A stretch of DNA of 64,000 nt from Zhengitettix transpicula (taxonomy: Eukaryota > Arthropoda > Insecta > Orthoptera > Tetrigidae): contig CM073596.1 of NCBI GenBank assembly GCA_037074705.1, positions 20,930,001 to 20,994,000 on the forward strand, read 5' to 3'. Position numbers and translations under genes: made by a program. Below, piece after piece: positions 11,978 to 25,690 of the stretch (position 1 is the stretch's first letter; each line of letters begins with the position of its first letter). Below the pieces are notes generated by a model, which saw only the letters and a program-made list of their open reading frames with translations, was not told the DNA's origin and did not search any database.

Positions 11978-12385
11978 ATTTCTATTTTCGTGCTTTACCA
12001 TCCAACATTTTCGTTCTCCCTTTAAATATACGTCGTATGTGAAAAATTACCTCGTAAATTAACAAATGTTAGGATATTTTTATTATTATTATTTCTATTT
12101 TCGTGCTTTACCATCCAACGTTTTCGTTCTCCCTGTAAATATACGTCGTATGTGATATTTTCTTCAAGGAAAAATTACCTCGTAAATTAACATGTTAGGA
12201 TTTTCCAAACGCACTTAATTTTCCGCACTTCTAATGACTTAATTTCTTGATTATTTTTATATTTTTTATTATTTGTATTTTCGTGCTTACCATCCAACAT
12301 TTCCGTTCTCCCTTTAAATATACGTCGTATGTGATATTTTTTCCAAGGAAAAATTACCTCGTAAATTAATATATGTTAAATTTGG
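11978..12385 (+). repeat. Three-copy imperfect tandem repeat (unit about 100-115 bp)
   Basis: Three direct copies start near 11978, 12091 and 12271. Each contains ttttcgtgctttaccatcc, ttcgttctccctttaaatat, acgtcgtatgtga and aaattacctcgtaaatta. Copies 2 and 3 share a gatattttyttcaaggaaa segment missing from copy 1, and about 65 bp of other sequence separates copies 2 and 3. No open frame is preserved. Confidence 0.85.
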
Positions 12386-14870
12386 AATAATGTAAAGCCA
12401 CCTCGCTACCTATTCCTTCTCCTTGTCCGATATTGCGTTTGCTGTGGAATCGTGAATTCAATTTTTTTAATTTTGGAAATTATCACCCTGGGGTGAAACG
12501 TTTCTAACATTAAAAAAAATATTCCGTCGGCTGGGGAAAAAATTGTGTTGACCTGAGATTTACACAAGAATCCTAAAAGTTCTCTATAAATAGGCCGTTT
12601 CATAATTTTCCTGTTTCGTTACGTCGGTATTGAATAAACAGATAAAAGCTCAACTTAATTTCGTAATTGGAAAAGAGTCAGTTCTTTTTTTTTCCCCTGT
12701 AAGTCGTAACTGTGTCGATAAGTGACTGTTTCGATGAACGTCAACCTTGTAAATGGGTACAGTTCAGGTTTTTCAGTCCGTCCAGCCATCTTCATTTAGG
12801 TATAATAGAACTCGTGGTTGCAAATGATGAGGCGTAGTCTCGACAGAAGGCCAGGGATCTTTTTCCCTTTCAATTTTAATCAGGCCTTGTGTGCCTACAC
12901 GTTACAACTTACAATGAAACTAAGTACATTGTTCACGTAGACAGCCTATTCAGGCTCGTATGTTGTTTCCTTCCTACAGAATATTTTACTGGCTTTATTT
13001 TATATTTGCCTTTGATATCTACCTCTTATTCTGACTTGCGTATATGATTCCGCTCGCAATTCTTTCGTTTTTCATGTGAGATATTCGTGGAACACGTGGG
13101 CAAACATACGACGTTCATTTCTTCCTACCTTGCTCTATTTTAACCTTCTTCGTGTTGTTTCCCAGTCTCTCAGACATTCCTAGAAGTGCCCTAAAGTTTT
13201 ACTCTGGATTCAGGGTAAAAATACTTAAAATATCTTTACCGTGTCCGTGGCCAGCTTCGAAGGAAAAGTGCAATTGTAGACCGTGGTCGTCTCGTTGAGT
13301 GTTGAACGCTCAATTTCCCTTTGTTAAAAGCTGTGAAAGCAAGTTTTATGGTAATAGGAAACTGGGTTGTACATTCAGCCAAGTAATGAGAGTTTCGTTC
13401 CATATTTGCGATGGTCTCCGGCTTTGCTCGTGTCTCACCATCCGTTCCGAAGCGTGCTCCAGTAAGTTTCGTTTTCGTAAAAGCAGGTTATTAGGAAGTC
13501 CGCTTCATCTTTATTCAGCTCTTGTCATTCGTCTGGCTTTATTATAACTAAAAATTTTGAGTAAAAATCCGCTATCTCCAAAACGTAGTCAGAAAAGAGA
13601 AGTTCCGCTTATAATTTGCGTAGTTCCATCAAACCCAGTAAGAAATATTTTATTATATAATTATTTAAAGGAATGCACCATGGTTTTCTTGTTTGAAATA
13701 CGTTATTTCCATATAAATTAACATGTTATGCATGCATTAACACCCATGTATAATTCAGAATATATTAATTATGTAAGAATCAATCCGGATTTAAGGCTGC
13801 ATCTCGATTCTTTTCCCAAACAACTTTCTTGAGAATTAAAAAAATTTCTAACGTGTATATGAAATGTAAATAATAATTATCGCAACTGGCCCAGGAATCG
13901 ATACAAGGAGTAGTACACGATGTTATTACCATCTAAGGTTTCTCTATCCGTTGTGTAGACCTGAACACATGCACACCTACAATTTACTGAAGCACATTCT
14001 GAATGGCCTAATTTTAGGACTTCAGTGATTTCTGTTATTTCCAAAATTATCTCTGTAATAAATGGGTGTCCTTGGTTCGGTTCCCGGTTCCGTCGCGTTT
14101 TTTCCATTCAAATCCATTAATAAATTAATTTGTTACCCTCGGGCTAAATTAACTCAATATATATTAATTTTTTATTTATATAAACAATATTACAAAAGAT
14201 AAGGGCGTTATTTAAAATAAATTTTAAAAATAATAATAGCTACATAAAGATATTTATGGGGACAAAATCTGTGGCGGAAGAGGGAAAATTTTGAGTATTC
14301 ATCAATAATTATTTTTATTCTTATCGAATTAATTTATTTAAATTTTATTCAAACTTTATTTAATATTGTTATTATATCAGTAGTTTCCACGGCCAATAAT
14401 TCAGTATATTTTACAGTATGAAATATTTTAAAATGATCTTTTATTAGTAAATACTTTATATTCAACTGTATCCGTTTGACGTTTCGGTTTCTTATTTTTT
14501 ACTGAGAATTAGCGTGGTAAACTATGACGCCACTTCCGTTCTATGTATTTCTGATATAAACAGTTTAATTTCAAAGATCAATGTGTCTGAAGATCGAAAT
14601 ATCGTGATCGTATTTGTTTTTGATTCATTATTTCATATATTCATACACGGAGTGTTTGAGAAAATAATTTTTACTGTACAAATCCAAGCGCCTCAATCTT
14701 CATTAAATGCACTAAATTATTCAGGTAAAAAACGATGGATAACGACACAATTATGCAATTGTCCTATTTTGAACATGACAGTTTTATTTTGACCTCAGAA
14801 AATATGTTAGGCATTACATTTTTGCACATACGCCTACCTAATTGATATATTTTTGGTTTTTATTCTTTAT

Positions 14871-14872
<2 letters not shown>
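12386..14872. other. AT-rich non-coding stretch
   Basis: No recognisable gene, RNA or mobile element. Open frames are all shorter than 85 codons and unassigned. Confidence 0.5.

Positions 14873-14918
<46 letters not shown>
14873..14918. repeat. (TA)n microsatellite
   Basis: About 23 uninterrupted TA dinucleotides. Confidence 0.95.
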
Positions 14919-14922
<4 letters not shown>

Positions 14923-17900
14923 TCCATAAACATTAAAAAATACTGTATATGGAACCTAGTGAAATTGATTCAGGATCTTATCATTCGTAAACACAGGTTA
15001 ATGATATGCAGTGTCCTCCCGACCTGATCTCTTAATTAAATATCCAAGGCTTTGCGGAAATCCCCCTAATTTCGCGTGGTCTCTCGTTGATGTGAACAAT
15101 CCGATCAGTCTTGTTGTCTTGAACACGCGCAGTCAACCGTGACTTATTGGTCCGTTCGATTGCTGTCAATTACTTTCACTGCCGACCAATTGAAAATTCT
15201 GGGTGAGGGAAGAGTGGGGAGGGATGGGTCTGGTAATTAGTTTTCATTGTCCAAGATTGCATTCCAGTGGACACTGCTGCTTCCACTACGAAACTAACGT
15301 GAGTACACACCGCAAGGAAAAATGAGAGATTTATTCTTGTTTTTGTATATATAGACGTATTCATTTCGACTCAGAGCTTGAGATGACTTAGTGAAATAGA
15401 CTGAAATCGTTTTTTCACAGCCTTTCATATCTTCTCCAAAGGTGAACCCCATTTCACGCAAATCAAAGCGCCTTAATTAAATACTGGAAGGTATAAAAAC
15501 GTCTTTGTTTTGCTACAGAATCTGCACAAATCCAATTTTTTTCTATTAAAAACATTTTAAGCTAAAATGAGAATAAAATATTTACTGTTTAAACCCACGC
15601 AAATATAATAGACTCTGTCAAATAGTATATAATGCAACTTTACATAATTCTTTGTGTAACTTTTAATATTAGTAGCAAAGCTTACCTGTTGTTTTATGTT
15701 TACCTCCTGCTAACTTGAGAGATTTATTTTTAATTTAATTTAAAAATTAATGAATTAATATTAAAATGTGTTATATTTTCTAGCGTATCTTTGTTTCATA
15801 GATATTTGGCAACGAATAAATTATTTCTGTCGCAAACATGTAACTAAATTACTCTTACAACGCCCATAAAAAATTCTCTTCCAAAGAATTGCAAACGAGT
15901 AAACAGAATAGAGGTTGCTTAATCTATTCAAACCCTCCTGAAAATTCCCTACTTTCACCAAACGCAAGTGCAACAATTCTACCTTGCAATAAAACTCTAT
16001 TCTGTCTGGCAATCGAGCAAGCAGCTGACAGACGTGTTGTCACCATTTTGCGTAACAGACACCCAAACGACAATTATCCTTGTATGTCTCAAGGACTTTT
16101 TCTGGTACTGCATCGTGAAATTCATCTGATTCTTACGGCGTAATTTTATAAAAATACATTAATTTCAAATCGACTTATTACATTGACAACTAAATAACTT
16201 TCTTCGTCACATGATTATCTGACCTTTTAAACGATTAATGCGAATTTAATATATTTTAGAAGTACTATAGTGTAGATAATTTAGAACATGGAATTTTTTG
16301 TGACACATTTACGATGTTTAATTTTCACTAACGTGTTGTTTCTTTTCCTTTTTAGGTGAGTGCTGAATCAAATAAACGAGTTCATCTTGATGTCGCTTGC
16401 GTTGCGGTAAATATTACTAGACCTAACAGATTCATTTTCCTTAAAATTACGTTGCTTGTTTACGGTGAACGAGATAATTGATCCTTGTCTTTGAACCTGT
16501 TTCGCCATCTAGATAGTTCGTATCGTTTCTTGGCTATTAAAAGAATGAAATAGACTTTTTGTATTATGCAAATGCATAAATCAATGCATACATAATAGGA
16601 CTTTTGTGAGACATTAACAGCGATTCAGTTCCTAAATATTTTGATAAAACTTCAATTATGAATTTAATTCTAATTAATTTTGTCAATACTTTATACTTTC
16701 GTATGCAACTGAAAGAATGATGTGTTGTCCATATTAACATTTATTAACTATTATTTAATGTCTCCGTTTTCAACAGGCAACATACTTTATGTAAATTCTC
16801 GCATTTCTTTGATTCTCGTTCATAAAAGTTTTGTTTCTTATCTGTCAATTAATTTCTGATTACATGTTTTATACGAAATAATTTAATTTAATATTCTGCA
16901 AATATATATGGCAAATCTGAGTTGTAATCCTTGAACAAATGTCGTGGTTTTTAATTATCCTACATTGGAGGTCATTCTCAAAATTAGTGTAAATAATATA
17001 TTACATTTCTAGTAGGTGGCTATCAACGGGCGATTCCCAAATCTATATACGTTCAAAGGAGAAATGCAAACAGTGGAAATCGATTTATGGCATGTTTCTT
17101 ATTTAAAAATGGTTTCCCCTCGAAAAAAGTTTTTTTCTGCGTTCTTTTTAAGAACAATATTTACTTCATTCAGTTGCTTTTGGAAGAAAAAAACATCCGA
17201 TAAGACTTGAAGCTTTCTGAATATCAGCAGACTCTAGTCAAAATTTTAAAAACAGAGAAAAGCTATGAGTGTTCCCTTTTTATACTGATCTAAAAATTTA
17301 AAAATTGTAATAAACTACTGGTGTGTATGACCGTTAGTTGAACGTAATTTAATGATCTTTTTAAGTATTCTGTCTTACGTTGGGGCTATATATTTTTTCT
17401 GAAAATGTCTTTCTTCCTTTTATCGTCTATTCAGACTCCTATAACATTTAAATCGGCTATGTGACGAGTCTTTCTTTCAAGGATTACGTAATTTATAAAG
17501 CTGCTCCTTCACAGTTCACTTTCCTCCAAACAACAATTCTGGATCTACAATTCGTACCCTGAATTTCAATTTCTCCCCATTTTCCTGCACTGTATTTAAT
17601 AACTTAATATAATGTATTTTCAGTCCCCATGTTGCCGATCTACACCATAAACTCTACCAAGTTTGCTTGTTGGTAATAACTGCAGGAAGCTTAGTTTGCA
17701 ATGACCATCCTTGTTATATTTGGCACATTAAATTCTACATGCCCCAATTCAAAATATTTCTTAATTAATTACTTAATTTATTTACTGTAACTACATTTTT
17801 AAATGATTTTCACCACCTCCTTTATTATCTGGTGTGGAATGAACAATTTATTTATTTATTACATATACTCTCTAATTTTTCGTAAGTTCGATTTGAGTAA

Positions 17901-20900
17901 ATGAGCTGTTGATGCACGCAAGCGGAAGACTGTTCCGACCCCGCTGCACTTTAAAACTTCTCATCTGGAGAGTCAATGACTATTTTCTGTTATTTTCCCC
18001 CGCCTTATATGCCGCTGTATCGTATTTTTGTGTTGTCGCGGCCATTGTGGGTGTCGTTGAGTCAGAGGGTCGCTGCATCTGCTCCCAGCTTCCCTACACG
18101 CCCGCCATTGTTTCGGCATCTGCACTGCCCACTCGGCACAGCTGCATAAATTACGTAATCCATTGGGGGGTAATTAGCAGGGCTACCCACGGTTTCCAAC
18201 AATTTCCATTGTCATCGGCCTTCTCAGGCTTCCCGATCCCTTTCCCTTTTCGGTGTCGCCTTCGTCAGCTCTTCAGCTATGATCCTCTATTATTATTTCC
18301 AATGTGTGACCTAATCCTTGGTTCCGCGCACCTCGTTTTCCACATAATTCTCCTTTCGCAATGGAGTTGGATTCCCTGAAACTATTTGAATACTGCCGAC
18401 CTATATCATCTTTTCTAATAATATCAGTCATATAAAGATCAATCTCCTTGCAAACTTTTATGTATGTATATATAATTACAAAAATTACTTTACACATTTA
18501 AAATTATTTAAACACACGCTTACTTCAATAATATAATACATTTATGATAAAAAAATGAATATAAACATTTATATATCAGGAAATATACATAGAAAATAAA
18601 TTTATTAAAAACAGAATTTGAGCATTAATTAGAAAAGTTAATGTTAATTTTATGAATATGTTAGAATATATAATATCAAAAAGAGAGAAGAATCAGTATG
18701 TTACTTAACGAGAACAAATATTTGAAACGCTGAATAAAAAAATTAAAAATCCAATGAAACGAAGCAGTTACTAGAGATATTTTTCTGATGATGTAACTCT
18801 CGTCGTATCGTTTGTTTCACGAAAAATAAAAACTTTGTCAGTTTTTTCTTAATGTCTTGATATTGTCTGTTATCTTGACTGATGAAATGCAATTTAGTCT
18901 GTTTTATTATTTTCGTACCATTATTACGTTAAAATATTTCGCTCGCTGTGATTTAGGTTTAAGGAAAACATTTCGTTTGACTGTTTTGGTCCAGAATGTA
19001 ACTTTGGTCGCTCTTAATCTTGGTTTGAAGCAAAAGGTATTTTAAATTTGTTCCTTTCATTGGAATTTGGTACATTTTTTATTCCATTCTTGAAAATTTG
19101 TTTTTTCATTGTAAAAGGTGTCGTGGAGCTGTATGTTGATGCTCATGAATTTCGCCACTCAACCCTGAAGACCGTATTTGCCGAGTGCGATGGCCGGGTC
19201 ATAGTCGTGACTGCGACCGTTTATCTGGGGTTAATTGGTACTGTACTTTGAGAAATTTTGGTTGTTTTTGGGTGGAAGTAATTGTCCGTCCAGCTTCTGG
19301 AGAAAGCGTGGGACGCTCTCACTCACGATGGACGCGCACCGAAGGATATGAAATATGAAATGGGAATTCCCTGCCGTGGGAACGGTGTTTCCACTTTATT
19401 GATTCCACGTGCGCACTCGGAAGAGTGTGGCTTTTTGGTGCTTCAGCACGTTTCCAAGTTTCGGCGTCAGTTTCGCGACCACTGATTGTCTGCAATAGCA
19501 GGCCTGAGACGTGTGGCTTTGGGATTGCTATTATCACGAGGTCGTCCGAGAGTCCTCCTGAACGAATATGATCATTAAATTTTATGCAAGCGTCTGCTTC
19601 ATATATAATCATCTAAGCAGTAATTTTAGAAATTTATTGTAATTCAATGTTTACTTAACTCAACACTGCTGCTTTGGCTTTCGGTCAAAGGTCTCGTGGA
19701 ACAGGCCAAATCTTAGTAATTTTAGATCGCAACATTGATAACACCCCCAAAGTTCCAAGGACAGACAAAACAAACTAAGTACACGAATATACTTCAGCAT
19801 TATTATCCTTAAGTTTAATGATATACATAGAACGATTTTTTATTAGTCTTTTGTATTACATTTTCTATTTCATCACATTCTTTGGACAAGCCACTAAAAG
19901 ACTTTCAGACAAATCATTCCATTCCCTAGCGGATCTATTTAGAAACGAATACTTTCCCATGGCATTTCTTTGGCCTCTCAGTTTAATTTAATCAGGGATG
20001 CTTTTTTGCTATGAATGTTGGTGCATTCGTGTTTTTTTTTCTCCCTCCAGGCCGGTTCGTCTATATAAATTTTGTAAAGCACAAAAACCTATATCTTTTT
20101 TTTCTACCCTAAAGCGTCTCCATCTATTTGTGATACTACCCATGATTCGCAGTCGGAGATTCAAACCAATAATATTTTTTTTATTACGAAAATCAGAAGC
20201 AATAGTATTGTAATAAAATGCTTGATGAAGACTATTCAGAGTTTGGTAAATTGTTCAAGAAACAAGTAATGGGATGTTATTTAGAAAAAAAAGAAACTAT
20301 ATATGTTTTACCTTCGTGTTCTGTCAGGAGTTTTGTGTGTGTAAAGTTATGATGGCGAATGTGTTCCTCGCGTTTCAATTATTTGAATTGTTTGAGATAA
20401 ACCGAAATTGGTTTTGAACTCTTGCTTTGGTCTCTTGACGATATCACTATTTCTGGTAACTAAAAATAGTCTTCGTCGTGACGGGAAGATTTCCTAGTTT
20501 GGTCCATCCTCGTGAACTAACATCTTCCACTCCAGCATTCCTCATTAAAACTGACGGCACTGACGACTGTGTCGGTAGCTTTTTGCTGGTCCTATCAGCG
20601 TTTGTTTAGTTGGCATTGATGATAAAATGTAGCCTGAGGCACGGTTGTGCGACTTCACGTGCCGTATCTTCTCCAGTTCTCGCGCACAACTCTTTGGCGC
20701 TTTTCAGTTACGTTTCTGATATGACGCAGTCTAATGAAATCTCACACTCTTCTGGGCACCAATTATTGTAATTATTTATAAGAAAAACCTTTATTTTCCG
20801 TCTACTTTTATATTTTTTTATAGTCGTAACCATCAGCATTCAACAGAGTCAGTTAGGCGTCTTTTCTACACTGTGTCATAGTGTTGTCATAGTTGAGACA

Positions 20901-22308
20901 GAATAATGTAGTAAATAATTAATCTTTTATTTAACACATCTGCTGAACGATAATGAATTAAAGATTAAAAAATAAATTTATTAGGATGGAAAATAACAAG
21001 TTTTTCTTTTGTTAATAATTAAAACCTAAACCCGGCTGCAAAATATATTTAAAAAAATGTTTGCCAACTCATTTCTTGACAACGTAACTTCCTGCAGGAT
21101 TGCCCCTAGATACCTCCAATAAGATTTCCCTCAACGCAGTGCTGTGACGTCACGACGTCCATAAGCTCTTAAGAAAATTGCAGACGCAAAGATTTTGGTA
21201 CATCGTGTTATATTATATTTAATGATCTGCGAAACCAAAATTTCTTATTATTACGTCAGTACACATTTATCGTCGGTAATGTGTAAATATATAAAAACAG
21301 AATAATTATAAATTCTCCAGTGACCGACTGCGATCGGTTGCATTGTTTACCATTTATAGACAACTTTTAAGTCACCCATTATTAATATATATACACATTT
21401 GCAGATACTGCGTCTTTCCAAAAAGTCGAGAAACGTAGTACTGTCAGATAACATTAGTTTCAAAGTACAAGCACGCTGAGACAAAAGGACAATGTGTGTG
21501 GAAACTGCAGATAATTTCAACGAAGTAAACAAAGGGTTCTCTCGCTGGATAAAATTAAGTTCTCGCTTCGAAGTTTCCAAATTTACTATATAAATTTCTG
21601 CAATTAGTTCACGTATGTATTTTTTACCGGAAGCCAACCGAACTTAAATTTATCTTCTTAATAAGTCATAGTAACCCGTTATAATTCACTCTTTAGTATT
21701 AATTACAAAAAAAAAGTATACGAGTGTGTCTTTTCTCGTAAACTACCTCAGGAAATTTTGACTGTAGATTATCGTAAAATCATAATTTCATTCAATTAAA
21801 TCAGCCCAAATCGTTTCTTAAATATTTCTGAGATGTAGATCCACTTTGCGCCTCTCACTCTCAATCTTAACAAATGAGGTTGTCAAAAGAGAGAGAATTT
21901 ACCGTAGCGGTGACGAATTGTACTTGGGGTCACACATTGCCAACAACTGCGTTGTATTTGCCTAATCGCGTATTATCGCTTCGACAATTTTATGTATATT
22001 TCTCTACAGATATATAGATTTAATTAATTCCATTAGTCCTCTGCTGAGGAAATAGAATAAATGAAATGACAAATACTTTCTAGAAATTGTGGTATTTTAA
22101 CCTAGAACACAAACGTTTCTTGTACAATATAATTAAAAATACAGTAAAATTAATAGCTATAAATACAATTAAATAACACAGATAACGGACTTAAGTATAA
22201 GAGTATAGTTTACTGACTACAGAGTATGCTTACAATTTATACTAACAAATAATTATTTAAAGACAAATAAGACAATCACTGAATAAAGTAAATATGGAAC
22301 TACACACG

Positions 22309-22310
<2 letters not shown>
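14919..22310. other. Long AT-rich stretch with no supported gene
   Basis: I see no conserved domain, RNA gene or transposon signature over about 7.4 kb. A 156-codon open frame at 17909-18379 lies in a local G+C-richer patch, but its translation is low-complexity hydrophobic and unassigned. A splice-bounded 51-base string at 16356-16406 (acceptor tttttag, weak donor gtaaat) is noted but not called. The segment could be intron of the plus-strand gene further right or simply intergenic. Confidence 0.45.

Positions 22311-22374
<64 letters not shown>
22311..22374. repeat. (CA)n microsatellite
   Basis: About 30 CA dinucleotides, nearly uninterrupted, with further short CA runs around 22405. Confidence 0.95.
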
Positions 22375-22376
<2 letters not shown>

Positions 22377-25300
22377 ATACACAAAGCACTACATCCTAAG
22401 AAGTACACACACACATGCATGGACGACGGCTAAGCCACTTCTCGGAGCTGAACGATGAGAAACCTTCCGTGGTAATTCCAGACCGTATGTGAAACGAACA
22501 AAGAAAGAAGCTGAAAAAATGTAACAAAGTTTACATGCTATGAATATTTTAAAAGACAACCTATTCAACACTTTTGCATGACAAATAATTTCAACTATTA
22601 AAGGAACGATCAAGATACTCCTCTACTCAGTAAAAATATTCTTGCACTAATTACCAAATCTCGTGCAGTTATTATCGTAAAAGGTTTTTAAGATTTTTTC
22701 TATCAAGGAAAAAAACATGTAATTATTTTTTATAAGGAAGTTTAGTAAATATTTATCTCCTTTAATATTTAAAAATAGGGTTGAATAAACGTTAGAGAAA
22801 AATTATTTAACGTAAATTATATGTATATATATATATCAATTAAATTAAATTAAATTTTCTATAAATAAATTAAGTTATGTTTGTTAAATTTTTGAAACAA
22901 GTTTCAATAGCTAATTCTACCCTTCATAAGGATGTTTGTGGGATGAATGTAGGTGACTCGGTGATTCCACGTGAAAAAGTTCTCCCACCAAGTATAGATA
23001 AAACGTTTATAATTTCATTCCGTTTGTTATACCTACTAATATTTCGTGAAAGTCTTGTCTTTACCTACAGCAGCTGTTTACTACATAAGAAATTCTGATG
23101 TTTCATGTATACAGGTTTAATGAGCATCCGTCTTAGACATATCAACTGCGATGAGAAAGAATGGACAGCTTTTAAATGTCATTATAAGCCGAGGGGATAG
23201 AAAGACAGGTCGTATTCGAAAGGTATCATTGACGTCTAACGTAGCTGTCAATCTGAAAACTTTCCAAATTGGAATGCTTAATATTTTAATGTTTGCCATC
23301 GCCTCCGCAACAAACATGCGGTCAAGTGTCTAGCCCAGAGAAAGTTAAAATTACAGTTACTCTTTTTTTCTTTCCCCGCCTACAACTCGTTGAAAAGGAA
23401 ATCCCCCCCACACCACGACCTCGGCGACTCATGCAACAATTTAACTTTTCAAATTTGCCTCGAAGAAAGTTATTTTTCTGCTCAATTAAGCGATGCCGAA
23501 ATTGTTACTACTTTTGTGATAATTTATTTTTAATAACAACCCGCCAACATAATGAGCAACGGAAGCTTCAAAGATGGTATAATTATGATCGGTTTAATTG
23601 CTGCGAGCAGATTTAGAACCCTGAGATTGGTCACGTATTTGTAGGAAATACAGTCGAGTTTTAATTAGTTTGATTGATGCGTTGTCTTTACTGAAAAAAA
23701 CACTGGATCGTCAAACGAAAAAGAGGCTGGAGAAAGCTCATTTAAGATTAATTTAATAGTCTCCACGAGGATGCCAACCGTAAGAGCTTTCCCGGCAGTT
23801 ATGCTTATAAAGACTTCTGATAACAGATAAGGGACTCGTTTTCGGTGAAAAGTACAGACGATAATCTTGACACATGTCAAGGCTCTTGGTGTCTTCATTT
23901 CAGCTAGAGACAATCTTGCGATGCGTTAAGGCCTGTTCAGTTTTTACCTGTGGTTTTACGAGCGACTTATGTAAAATAAAGATAATTAATTTTCATATTA
24001 AGTGTTTCAGCATCCTTAAGAATTTTCAGATTACTTCACACACATACTTTAATCTTTATTAAAAATTTCACGGAATATCGCTGGACGTGTAATCACTCGT
24101 GTTTTATATACCACTGATTTAATTGTTTTTATTTTAATATAGAGCGGCCTGATTTTTGTACCGTTGCTTTAATTAATGGTCTCATCAGTTTCCTATTCCG
24201 TCGGAAATACCGTCACTTCGTATGAATTCTTAACTCTCATCGTAATTTACAAATCACTTCTCATACCTTGCATTTTACGTGCTATGTATTTTTTTATCTA
24301 TTCTTGGAAGCAGTTTGAGTCTTGTTAGAAAATTTTTGTGTCACTCATAGGATCTGCAATCGTGCCAGATCCCACTACTATATTAATTTTTATATCTTAC
24401 ATATTTACTCACTCGTGGTCTCTTCTACAGTTTACTCTTTCCCAGTTACCCTTTTTTCAACATAATGCAGTTTCAGATTAGTTCCGTTTTATTCTAATAA
24501 TTTATTTTATATTTATTTTGATGCTAAATTTAAAAGTTCTTCATAAATAATTAAGTCTTATTATTTTCCACTCTCTCTTTAAGAAAAGGACGCCGAAAAA
24601 AACTGTATTGTCTAAATTATGACAAGCGTATTTAGAAAGAATAGCGTTGAGAAACTATTTTTCGCATTATCGTCGATTTCTGATAATAAATTCAGTTTTA
24701 CGTATCTAGAAAATTATTTTCCGCGGGCATTGATCCTGAACACACATACCGGAAACCTTTCTCGATTTGGGGTATGAAAGATAGCTAATTAATTGTAGGT
24801 ACGCTGTGTGCATAATAGATTTGTTCTCTAATTTTAATGTGTATTCCACGTCCCATTTGAGCGTTCTAAATTGTCAGATATCGGAAAACTTGAAAGTGCT
24901 CCCCTTTTTAATGGGAACATGAGGAATGTGTTTCTTTATTCAAGTGGAGAAACGCTTTAACTTGGCACAAAATGGTGGCTTTATTTCCACTTTACTCGCC
25001 GCTTTCACATGCAAACATTGAGACAGAAACGGTTCGTGCCTAGGATTAGAGCGTCGGAGAGAGAAGAATGGTTTCGAGGATCCTTGGCAAGAACGCCAGA
25101 TTTCCCCGCAGCTTTCTGGCGTCGGAAACAAAGCGTAATCGAGTTAGGATTCACGTGCATCCGCAAAGAAGAAATATGGCAGCCCCCCCCCCCCCCTAAG
25201 CCCCTCTCTTTCCCAGGGGGAGACGAAGGGATGGCTAAATTACGTCAGCCGGGAAGCTGCAGAGAGATGAAATTATGAAATCATTCCAATTAGACGAGTA

Positions 25301-25399
25301 TTAATGACTGAAATAAATCAAAGGTTACGAGGAAATGAAGGAGAGGAGAATCTCTTCAAAAGTCACAGTTGACAACAAGAATAATAAATGCTTAGGCAT
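22375..25399. other. Non-coding stretch
   Basis: No recognisable gene or element. A poly-C run lies near 25183-25196, and short open frames on both strands (around 23117-23616 and 24940-25278) have no family resemblance. Confidence 0.45.
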
Positions 25400-25690
25400 T
25401 TTAAGTATTACAGAAACCTGATAACCAAAGAAATAGGAGCAAGGACAGTCTTGACAAAGAAAGCTATTGTGAAGTAAACTTGCAAACTGGAAGACACGGC
25501 CATTTGCACACTACGATAGATAATACCTTGAATGCCATTAAATTTAAAGTTGGAGGAGGATGCACTATCAAATGTGTAGGTATTAAGAAGAGTTGAAGAG
25601 AGATCCATCATTTTGAGAACATTTTTTTGGAGGATAGCAGTGAATTGGATCTGGATTGCTACATGACGTCATCGAGGAACAAATAAATCT
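25400..25690 (+). pseudogene. Decayed non-LTR retrotransposon remnant (RT C-terminal region)
   Basis: The plus-strand conceptual translation, with stops, contains KEIGARTVLTKKAIVK followed about 40 codons later by VLRRVEERSIILRTFF and VNWIWI. This resembles the C-terminal tail shared by many non-LTR retrotransposon polyproteins: an RI-x-A-K-x-A-F-x-K block, then a VLRRV-EER-x-I-L-x-T-I-x-R-R-x-NWIGH block. It is heavily degraded and its edges are approximate. The call rests on recall of the family pattern, not on an alignment. Confidence 0.4.

Noticed and set aside
11978..12385. CRISPR-like spaced repeat
   Set aside because: Units are about 100 bp, diverged and unevenly spaced in a eukaryotic context; it is a simple tandem duplication.
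16356..16406. 51-base splice-bounded string (VSAESNKRVHLDVACVA)
   Set aside because: The donor is weak and composition is that of the background; it is as likely to be chance as an exon.
17909..18379. 156-codon plus-strand open frame
   Set aside because: Low-complexity hydrophobic translation in a G+C-richer patch; no domain, no splice context.
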